The notes beneath the pieces are model-generated. The model was not told where the DNA came from and ran no database searches. It saw only the letters and a list, made by a program, of their open reading frames with translations. Made by a program: the position numbers and the translations under genes. Shown here in pieces: positions 10,801 through 20,300 of a stretch of 34,733 nt of DNA. The stretch is from a virus. The stretch covers positions 1 to 34,733 of the IMG/VR virus record IMGVR_UViG_3300042470_001211. One strand, given 5' to 3'. Position 1 is the stretch's first letter. Every line of letters starts with the position of its first letter.

Positions 10801-11277
10801 AATGGTAATAGTAACATTGCAATACCTGTAGCAAACGGTAATATTGAAATGTCTGTAAGTGGCAATGCTAACATTGTCGTAGTTACAGGTACAGGTGCTA
10901 ATATTACAGGTACATTGAACGTATCAGGTAATACATCATTATCTAACGTAAGTGTGTCAGGTGGTATTAATAGTTCTAGAACAAATGTTGCAGTTACAAC
11001 AAATACAGTTGTTGATGAATTTGCAACAGGAACTTATAGAACTGCTAAGTATGTGATAAGTGCATCAGGTGATGATGGATATCAATCAGTTGAAACATTG
11101 CTTGTACAGGATGGTTCTGATTCATATATCACAATTTACGGTAGTATTTGCAGTAATAATACTGCTGATATTATTGAGTTAACAAGTAATGTAAGTGGAG
11201 GAAATGTTAAATTGTATGCAACATCAAGTAGTGCAAACGCATTAGTTAATGTTGTGGCTATGTATATTAAAACATAA
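7810..11277 (+). CDS. Repeat-rich fibre protein (1155 aa)
   Basis: The start MTTKNFVVKNGLSVGN is a phrase I associate with N-termini of fibre-like proteins of marine T4-like phages. A TAAGGA ribosome binding site (7796-7801) overlaps the upstream stop codon. Residues ~25-1055 are dominated by the 22-residue motif; I count about 19 GNTANF occurrences by hand. They are interrupted by longer modules: ANLGNVGNVTITGGSNGYFLQTNGSGALDWAQ segments, one 264-bp cassette (8599-8862) and one DPIIQLQV cassette (9928-10287). The last ~95 residues form the shared globular C-terminal domain (TNTVVDEF, YRTAKYVIS, ITIYGS, NVVAMYIKT). A long beta-solenoid or fibrous trimer ending in a small head is the likely architecture, by inference. 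Confidence 0.8.
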   Translation: MTTKNFVVKNGLSVGNVLIDAANSNVITPNYFVGALGNGNSNVNMPSANGNITMSVAGNANVLVVAGTGANVTGYLDVSGNFTVNNISNANNISVTTSLDGNTANFSGNVVVPNLTVNLELAGNTANFSGNVVVPNLTVNLELDGNTANFNSANITDLIVSNTANLGNVGNVTITGGSNGYFLQTNGSGALDWAQVVVSSISNGNSNVSVEANGNVTVSVAGNANVFTVTGTGANVAGTLDVTQAFTGNTANFSGNVVVPNLTVNNEISGNTANFSTSVQSPLITVTGNSNVGLITNGNSNIGITANGNIAISSTGTANVLVVSSGGTNITGNLDVTQALTGNTANFSGNVIAPNLTVNLELAGNTANFNSANISDLIVANTANLGNVGNVTITGGSNGYFLKTNGSGALDWAQIDSSIIANGNSNVSIPAANGNIEMSVAGNANIVVVTGTGANVTGTLGVSGNTTVANLAVNVELSGNTANFSGNVVVPNLTVNTELSGNTANFSGNVITPNLTVNLELAGNTANFSGNVVVPNLTVNTELSGNTANFSGNVIVPNLTVNLELAGNTANFSGNVVTPNLTVNLELAGNTANFSGNVIVPNLTVNLELDGNTANFNSANISDLIVANTANLGNVGNITITGGTNGYFLQTNGSGALDWAQVSVSILSNGNSNVSIPAANGNIEMSVGGNANVLVVTSTGANVAGYANITGNIIGGGELNISGNAVIGGNLTVDGNLVYVNVTDLAVQDPIIQLQVEPNGQPLTSNTGKDVGTALNYYDTSAKVAFMGWDVSNAEIGFGSQVSISSEVVTFTEHANIRAGNASLGNLVSANYASITSNVTSNNVTVNLELAGNTANFSGNVIVPNLTVNLELAGNTANFSGNVIVPNLAVNTELSGNTANFSGNVIVPNLTVNLELAGNTANFSGNVIVPNLTVNLELDGNTANFNSANISDLIVANTANLGNVGNVTITGGSNNYFLKTNGSGALDWAQVTVSEISNGNSNIAIPVANGNIEMSVSGNANIVVVTGTGANITGTLNVSGNTSLSNVSVSGGINSSRTNVAVTTNTVVDEFATGTYRTAKYVISASGDDGYQSVETLLVQDGSDSYITIYGSICSNNTADIIELTSNVSGGNVKLYATSSSANALVNVVAMYIKT
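8599..8862 (+). repeat. 264-bp cassette, copy 1 of 3
   Basis: Encodes 88 residues from VNNEISGNTANFSTSVQSPL through GLITNGNSNIGITANGN to LTGNTANFSGNV. Colinear, nearly identical copies of the same length occur in the 4223-residue gene at 12068-12331 and 15791-16054. Most differences are synonymous single bases. Confidence 0.9.
9217..9678 (+). repeat. Tandem 66-bp repeat, 7 units
   Basis: Seven in-frame units start at 9217, 9283, 9349, 9415, 9481, 9547 and 9613. Each encodes N-L-T-V-N-x-E-L-x-G-N-T-A-N-F-S-G-N-V-x-x-P. The final unit has the NSANISDL cap. The 132-bp pair of units at 9217 is nearly repeated at 9349, which suggests that two-unit blocks were duplicated. Confidence 0.9.
9928..10287 (+). 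repeat. DPIIQLQV cassette, copy 2 of 4
   Basis: About 120 codons, with GGGELNISGNAVIGGNLTVD, QDPIIQLQVEPNGQPL, SNTGKDVGTALNYYD and HANIRAGNASLGNL. At the protein level it is very close to copies 3 and 4 in the 4223-residue gene. Confidence 0.85.
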
Positions 11278-11293
11278 TATTTCATTTAACATA

Positions 11294-11301
11294 TATAAAA
11301 A
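11294..11301 (+). promoter_or_regulatory. Possible late-promoter-like element (TATAAAAA)
   Basis: Lies in the 46-base gap before the giant fibre gene. TATAAAAA differs from the T4 late consensus TATAAATA at one base and sits 22 bases upstream of the GTG start. Such matches are expected by chance in this AT-rich DNA. Confidence 0.25.
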
Positions 11302-11308
11302 TTAAAAC

Positions 11309-11313
11309 AGGGA
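11309..11313 (+). promoter_or_regulatory. Ribosome binding site deciding a GTG start
   Basis: AGGGA lies 10 bases before GTG 11324 but only 2 bases before ATG 11316. That ATG opens a four-codon frame (ATG GAA CTG TGA), so GTG is the better start. Alignment of the resulting N-terminus with MTTKNFVVKNGLSVGN of the previous gene supports this. Confidence 0.6.
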
Positions 11314-11323
11314 ATATGGAACT

Positions 11324-14300
11324 GTGACACAAAAGTATTTTAACGTTAAGAATGGTTTATCTGCAGGAAACATAAAACTTACTGCATCAAATAATAACAT
11401 AGAAGGTAACACCTTAATAGGTAACCTTAGTGTCACATCCGAAGCGAATTTAGGAAATGTCTCGAACCTGACCATTATTGGTGGAAGTAATGGTCAATTT
11501 TTACAAACTGATGGTAATGGTAATCTAACTTGGGCTGCTGCCACATCAGGCGCAAATGGTATTTCTAATGGTACAAGTAATGTTGCAATTCCTACAGCAA
11601 ATGGAAATATTCTATTTTCAGTTAATGGAACTGCAAACGTAATCACTGTAACAAATACAGGTATTGTTGCAGGAGGTGGATCAGGTGGTAATATAACAGG
11701 TGCTAATATTATTAGCGCAAATATTATCAATGCTCAATCTAATCTTAATGTTACAGGAATTTCTAACTTAGGTCCAAATGGTAATGTCATTATTACAGGT
11801 GGTAGTAATGGACAATATTTACAAACAGATGGTAATGGTGTCTTAAGTTGGGCTGCAATAACTTCTTCAATTCCAATTAGTAATGGTAATAGTAACTTAG
11901 ACATTCCTGTAGCCAATGGAAATGTTAATATTAGTGTAGCAGGTAATGCTAATGTATTAACTGTTACAGGAACAGGTATTAATGTGTCAGGTACCATTAA
12001 TGCTACGCAATCATTAGATGGTAATACAGCTAATTTTAGTGGTAATGTTATTGTACCAAATTTAACGGTTAATAATGAAATTTCAGGTAATACAGCGAAT
12101 TTTAGCACAAGTGTTCAATCGCCATTAATTACGGTAACAGGTAATAGCAATGTTGGATTAATCACCAATGGCAATAGCAATATTGGAATTACTGCTAATG
12201 GTAATGTTACTATAAGTTCTACAGGTACTGCTAACGTATTGGTAGTTTCAAGTGGTGGTACAAATATTACAGGTAACTTAGATGTTACACAAGCATTGAC
12301 AGGTAATACCGCCAATTTCAGTGGTAATGTTGTAACACCAAATCTAACAGTAAACCTTGAATTAAGTGGCAATACTGCTAATTTTAGTGGTAATGTACAA
12401 GTTGCCAACTTAGACGTAAATGCAGAAATTAGTGGAAATACAGCTAACTTTAGCGGTAATGTCATCGTACCTAACTTGACCGTTAATTTACAGTTAGCAG
12501 GTAACACAGCTAATTTCAGTGGTAATGTACAAGTTGATAATCTAGATGTAAATGCAGAAATTAGTGGAAATACAGCTAATTTCTCAGGTAACGTAATAGT
12601 ACCAAACCTTACAGTTAATCTAGAATTAGATGGAAATACAGCTAATTTCAGTGGTAATGTACAAGTTGCTAACTTAGACGTTAATTCAGAAATTAGTGGA
12701 AATACAGCTAATTTCTCAGGTAACGTAATAGTACCAAACCTTACAGTTAATCTAGAATTAGATGGAAATACAGCTAATTTTAATAGTGCAAATGTTACAG
12801 ATTTAATAGTATCAAATACAGCAAACTTAGGCAATGTTGGCAATGTCATTATTACGGGTGGTAGTAATGGCTACTTCTTAAAGACAAATGGTAGTGGTGC
12901 ACTTGATTGGGCAGCAATAAGCACAAGTAGTATTAGCAATGGCAATAGTAATGTAGATATCCCTGCTGCTAATGGAAATGTCAATATTTCTGCAGTAGGT
13001 AACGCAAACGTAGTAGTTGTTACAGGTACAGGTGCTAATGTTTCAGGCACTGCAAATATCACAAGTGATATTATTGGTGGTGGTAATTTAAATATCAGTG
13101 GCAATGCAGTCATTGGTGGAAACTTAACTGTTGATGGAAATCTTGTTTATGTTAATGTAACTGATTTAGCAGTAGAAGATCCAATTATTCAGTTACAAGT
13201 CGAACCAAACAATCAACCATTAACATCAAATACAGGTAAGGATGTTGGTACTGCGCTTAATTATTATGACACAAGTGCAAAAACTGCATTTATGGGTTGG
13301 GACGTAAGTAATGCGGAAATTGGTTTTGGTTCACAGGTATCGATATCAAGTGAAGTAGTAACATTCACTGAATATGCAAACATTCGTGCAGGTAATTCAA
13401 CGCTAGGTAATTTAGCATCAGCAAATTTCGTTCAAGTTTCAAGTAACTTAACTGTAAACTTAGAATTAGACGGTAACACAGGTAACTTTAATAATTTAAC
13501 AGTAGGGGACTTAGTTGCTTCTAATACTGCCAACTTAGGTAACGTTGGTAACGTCATCATTACAGGTGGCAGCAATGGCTATTTCTTGCAGACAAATGGT
13601 AGTGGTGCACTTGATTGGGCAGCAATAAGCACAAGTAGTATTAGCAATGGCAATAGTAATGTAGATATCCCTGCTGCTAATGGAAATGTTAACATTTCTG
13701 CAGAAGGTAATGCAAATGTATTAGTTGTCACAGGGACAGGAATTAATGTAGCGGGAACATTACATACAACAGGTAATGCAAACGTCGCAAACTTGTCAGT
13801 GGTAGGTGATATTGCCAATGCAGGTAATATTAGTATTACCAATAGTTTAAACGCTGTGCTTGGTACATTCAGCGGAAATGTTACTGCAAATGCTTTTGTA
13901 AGTACAAGCACAAGTGCACCATCTATTACAAGTAATGGTGCATTAACATTAACTGCAAATAGTAATATTAATTTAGGATCAGCAGGTAATGCAAATATAT
14001 TAGTTGTAACAGGAACAGGCGTAAACGTTACAGGTACATTAAATGCAACGGGTAATGCTAATGTAGGAAATCTTGGTACAACAGGATTGGTTGTTGCAGG
14101 TGTAGCCAATCTCGGTGCAGTTGGTAACGTTATTATTACAGGTGGTTCAAATGGACAAGTTCTTTCAACTAACGGTAGTGGTAATTTAAGTTGGATATCA
14201 GTTAGTACTAGTAGCATTAGTAACGGTAATAGTAACGTAAATATACCTGCTGCTAATGGTAATGTTAATATTTCAGCAGTAGGTAATGCAAATGTAGTAG

Positions 14301-17300
14301 TTGTAACAGGTACGGGTATTAATGTTTCAGGTACATTAAATGCAACGGGTAATGCAAACGTTGGTAATTTGGGAACAAGTGGGGAAATTATTGCAACGGG
14401 TAATATTACTGCTAGCTCATTTATTAGTACAAGTTCAAATTCACCATCAATTTCTAGTGCAAATAATTTATTAATTACATCAAATACTGCAGTAAGCATT
14501 AGTAATATTAATGTTATATCAAATGGAACAAGTAATTTATCTATACCTGCGGCTAATGGAAATGTTACCATTTCTTCAGCAGGTAATACTGTATTAGTTA
14601 TTACAGGAACAGGTGTAAACGTTACAGGTACTATTAATGCCACACAAGCACTAGATGGAAACACAGCAAACTTTAGTGGTAATGTTGTCGTACCAAACTT
14701 AACTGTAAATCTTGAATTAGATGGCAATACTGCTAACTTTAATAGCGCAACAATAGGTAACTTTGTTGTATCTAGTACTGCTAATTTAGGTAATGTTGGT
14801 AACGTTATCATTACAGGTGGTAGTAATGGGCAAGTACTTACCACTAATGGCAGTGGTAATTTAAGTTGGGCTAATTTAACAGCTACGTCGATTGAAAATG
14901 GAACATCCAACGTAAGCATTCCTACAGCAAATGGCAATGTAGTTATTTCTGTTAACGCTAATTCTAATGTATTAACTGTTACAGGAACAGGAATTAACGT
15001 ATCAGGTACGATTAATGCCACACAATCACTAGATGGAAACACTGCTAATTTCAGTGGCAATGTCATTGTACCAAACCTCACAGTTAATACTGAATTAAGT
15101 GGAAATACAGCTAATTTTAGTGGTAATGTGCAAGTTGCTAATTTAGACGTTAATTCAGAAATTAGTGGTAATACCGCTAACTTCAGTGGTAATGTTATTG
15201 TACCAAATCTTACTGTAAATCTTGAATTAGCAGGTAATACAGCGAATTTCAGTGGTAATGTAGTTGCACCAAATCTCACAGTTAATACTGAATTAAGTGG
15301 TAATACAGCTAATTTCAGTGGTAACGTACAGGTTAATAATTTAGACGTAAATGCAGAAATAAGCGGTAATACCGCTAATTTCAGTGGTAATGTTGTCGTA
15401 CCTAACCTTACCGTAAACCTTGAATTAGATGGAAATACTGCTAACTTTAACAGTGCAAATGTCTCTGATTTAGTGGTAGCTAACACTGCAAATCTTGGTA
15501 ACGTAGGTAATGTCACCATTACAGGTGGTAGTAATGGTTACTTCTTAAAGACAAATGGCAGTGGCGCACTTGATTGGGCAGCAATAAGTACTAGCAGTAT
15601 CAGTAATGGCAATAGTAATGTAGATATCCCCACAGCAAATGGAAATGTCACTGTAAGTGTGGCAGGTAACGCAAATGTATTAGTTGTAACAGGTACGGGT
15701 ATTAATGTATCAGGTACTATCAATGCTACGCAATCAATAGATGGAAATACAGCTAACTTCAGTGGTAATGTTGTAGTTCCTAATTTAACAGTTAATAACG
15801 AAATTTCAGGTAATACAGCGAATTTTAGCACAAGTGTTCAATCACCATTAATTACGGTAACAGGTAATAGCAACGTTGGATTAATCACCAATGGTAATAG
15901 CAACATTGGGATTACAGCCAATGGAAATATTGCTATAAGTTCTACAGGTACTGCTAACGTATTGGTAGTTTCAAGTGGTGGTACAAATATTACAGGTAAC
16001 TTAGATGTTACACAAGAATTGACAGGTAATACAGCTAATTTCAGTGGCAATGTTATAGTACCAAACCTAACAATTAATCTTGAATTAGATGGAAATACAG
16101 CTAATTTTAACAGTGCAAATGTTACAGATTTAATCGTTGCAAATACTGCAAACCTTGGTAATGTAGCTAACGTCATTATTACAGGTGGTAGTAATGGTCA
16201 AGTCCTTTCAACTAATGGTAGTGGTAACTTAAGTTGGGTATCAATTAGTACAAGTAGCATTAGTAATGGCAATAGTAATGTTGCAATACCTGTAGCGAAT
16301 AGTAATGTTGAAATATCTGTAGCAGGTAATGCAAATGTAGTGGTTGTCACAGGTACAGGTGCTAATGTTTCAGGCACTGCAAATATCACAAGTGATATTA
16401 TTGGTGGTGGTAATTTAAACATCAGCGGTAATGCTGTAATTGGTGGTAACTTAACTGTTGATGGTAATTTAGTTTATGTCAATGTCACTGACTTGGCAGT
16501 ACAAGATCCAATTATTCAGTTACAAGTAGAACCAAATGGCGCACCATTAACTTCAAACACAGGTAAAGATGTTGGTACTGCACTTAACTATTATGATACT
16601 AGTGCAAAAGTTGCATTCATGGGTTGGGATGTAAGTAATGCGGAAATTGGTTTTGGTTCACAAGTATCGATTTCAAGCGAAGTAGTAACATTTACTGAAC
16701 ATGCAAACATTCGTGCAGGTAATGCGGTACTAGGTAATTTAGCATCAGCAAATTTTGTTAATGTTTCAAGTAATTTAACCGTTAATTTAGAACTAGATGG
16801 TAATACAGGTAACTTTAATAGTTTAACAATAGGTGATTTAGTTGCTTCTAATACAGCCAACTTGGGTAATGTTGGTAACGTCATTATTACGGGTGGTAGT
16901 AATGGACAAGTATTAAGTACCAATGGAAGTGGTAACTTAAGTTGGGTATCAATCAGTTCAAGTAGTATTAGTAATGGCAATAGTAATGTAGACATTCCCG
17001 CAGCGAACGGAAATGTTACTGTCAGCGTGGCAGGTAATGCGAATATATTAACGGTAACAGGTACAGGTATTAATGTATCAGGTACCATCAATGCTACACA
17101 GTCATTAGATGGTAACACTGCTAACTTTAGTGGTAATGTAGTTGTTCCAAATCTTACTGTAAATCTTGAATTAAGTGGTAACACTGCTAACTTCAGTGGT
17201 AATGTACAAGTTGCTAATTTAGATGTTAATAGTGAACTAAGTGGTAACACTGCTAACTTTAGTGGTAACGTCATTGTACCAAATCTATCAGTCAACCTTG

Positions 17301-20300
17301 AACTTGCAGGTAATACAGCTAACTTTAGTGGTAATGTACAAGTTGCTAACTTAGATGTTAATTCAGAAATCAGTGGTAATACAGCTAACTTCAGTGGTAA
17401 TGTTATAGTTCCTAATTTAACTGTAAATCTTGAGTTAGATGGAAATACAGCTAATTTTAATAATGCTACAATTTCTGATTTAAGTGTATCAAATACAGCT
17501 AATTTAGGTAATGTAGGTAATGTTACCATTACAGGTGGTAGTAATGGTTATTTCTTGCAAACAGATGGTAGTGGGAATCTTGATTGGGCACAATTAAGTT
17601 CAAGTAGCATTAGTAATGGCAATAGTAATGTATCAATACCTGTAGCAAATAGTAATGTTGAAATATCTGTAGCAGGTAACGCAAATGTAGTGGTTGTCAC
17701 AGGCACAGGTGCTAATATTACAGGTACATTGAATGTATCAGGCAACGCAAATGTTGGCAATCTAGGTGTAGCAGAAGTTTTAGCTACAGCAAATGTAACT
17801 GCACCACAATTAATATCAAATATAAGCACAGGTACTGCACCATTAGTTGTAACATCAACAACCGTGGTTGCTAACTTAAACGCAAATGCACTACAAGGAA
17901 ATACGCCAAGCGATACAGCAACAGCAAACAGTATTGCACAAAGAAACGCAGATGGTAATATTACTGCTAATTTCTTTATAGGTAATGGCAGTCAATTAAC
18001 AGGTATTACTGCAACAAGTATATCAAATGGTAATAGTAATATAAACATTCCTGCTGCCAATGGCAATGTTAATATTTCTGCAGTAGGTAATGCCAATGTA
18101 CTAGTTATCACAGGAACAGGAATTAATGTTGCAGGTACTATTAACGCCACACAAGCACTAGATGGAAACACTGCTAACTTTAGTGGTAATGTCGTTGTAC
18201 CTAATTTAACTGTAAATCTTGAGTTAGCAGGTAACACAGCAAACTTTAGTGGTAATGTACAAGTTGCTAATTTAGACGTAAATGCAGAAATAAGTGGTAA
18301 CACAGCTAACTTCAGTGGTAACGTAATAACACCTAATTTAACTGTAAATCTTGAATTAGATGGCAATACAGCTAACTTTAATAGCGCAACGATTGCAGAT
18401 TTAATAGCATCTAATACTGCTAATTTAGGTAACGTTGGTAATGTCATTATTACAGGTGGCAGTAACGGTCAAGTACTTACAACCAATGGTAATGGTAACT
18501 TAAGTTGGGCTAATTTAGCAGCTACATCAATTGAAAATGGAACATCAAATGTAAGTATTCCTACAGCAAACGGTAATGTAGTTATTTCTGTCGATGGTAA
18601 CGCAAATGTTGTAACATTTACATCAACTGCATTGGTTACAGGAAATGGATCAGGCGGTAATATTACAGGTGTTGATGTATTGTCAGCAAGCACTGCTAAT
18701 ATTTCAGGTAACGTTATTGCTAATAATATTAATGTTAATGCTAATCTTACCACAGCCAATTTTTCAGCAACAACAGCCAATTTGGGTAACGTTGGTAATT
18801 TAACGATTTTAGGTGGTACTGCAAATTATGTATTGTCAACTGATGGTTCAGGTAATCTATTTTGGCAGTTTATAAGTGGATCAGGATCACCATCAAACTT
18901 AGTTAATGGTAACAGTAATATTGATATTCCTGCAGCCAATGGTAATGCAACAATTAGTGTGGCAGGTAATGCAAACGTATTAGTTGTAACAGGTACAGGT
19001 ATTAATGTTGCAGGAACGATTAATGCAACACAGGCGTTAGATGGCAATACAGCTAACTTTAGTGGTAATGTTGTCGTACCAAACTTAACCGTAAATCTAG
19101 ATCTAGCAGGGAATACAGCTAATTTCAGTGGGGATGTTGAGTTTGATGCAAACATCTTAGTAAATTTAGAATTGACAGGAAATACAGCTAGCTTTAATAA
19201 TGCTAACATTGTAGATATTATAGTTTCTAATACAGCAAACTTAGGTAATGTTGGTAACGTTACAATTACAGGTGGTAGTAATGGTCAAGTTTTAAGTACT
19301 GATGGTAACGGTGTATTAAGTTGGTCTACTCCATCAAGTGGATCAAGTTCAAATATCGCTAATGGTAACAGTAATGTAAGCATCAGTACTGCAGGTGGCA
19401 ACATTGATTTTTCAGTAAACGGTACAGCAAATGTATTCCAAGTAGCAGCAGGTGGTAACTTAGTTGGTAACTTTATTAAAGTTTATTCTAACGGACAAAC
19501 TATTTTAGGTAATGCAGCAACATCTAATATTGCAAATGGTATTGCAATTGGACATACTGCTAATTCATTTGGAACTTATGGTATTGCAATTGGTCAATCA
19601 TCGAAAGCAGGGCCTGGTGGGGTAAGTTTAGGTCGTTCTGCGTTTTCAAACGCAAATAGTATTGCTATTGGAAATGCTGCTTTAGGTGGATTCGGTGCAG
19701 GAGCTAATGTTGTAGAATCAATCGCAATTGGTTCAGAAGCATTATTATTTGGCGGTGCTACTTTAATTACAGGTGCTGTATTTGTTGGAACACGTGCAGG
19801 TTCTATTGTACAAGCGGGTGGCACAGGAGCAGTTGCAGTAGGGTGGGAAGCAGGTGGGTCTAATAGTTCTTACGTTTTTACAGGTTCAGGTAATAGATTT
19901 ATTGCAATTGGTAATGTTGCAGGTTATAAACCACCTAATGATGATTCTATCGTAATTGGTTCAAATGCAGGTTGGAACGCAGGTAGAAATACAAATGGTA
20001 TTACGCTTGACACAAATGCCGCTAATATTATAGCAATTGGAACTTTAGCAGGACAAAGTGCAAATGGTAATTATAACATTGCAATTGGTGCAAACGCAGG
20101 ATTTACAGGTAATAGTAATTCTATAGCGATTGGTGCAAGTACAGGTTCTAATGCAGCAGCTAATTCAATTTCAATCGGTGTTAATGCAGGTGCAAGCAAT
20201 GTTGGTGCTAATGCCATATTAATTGGTGCAAATGCAGGTGTAGGTAATGCAACTGCAGCTAATGTTATTGTTTTAAATGCAACAGGTGCGAATTTAGAAG

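Noticed and set aside
13579-15519. 646-codon open frame on the minus strand, and similar long antisense frames (5280-5942, 9006-9671, 12115-12849, 16591-17529)
   Set aside because: They mirror the 66-bp repeats of the sense genes and have monotonous LKLAVLPLNSRFTVKFG-like translations. The sense repeats lack codons that would give antisense stops, so these are shadows.
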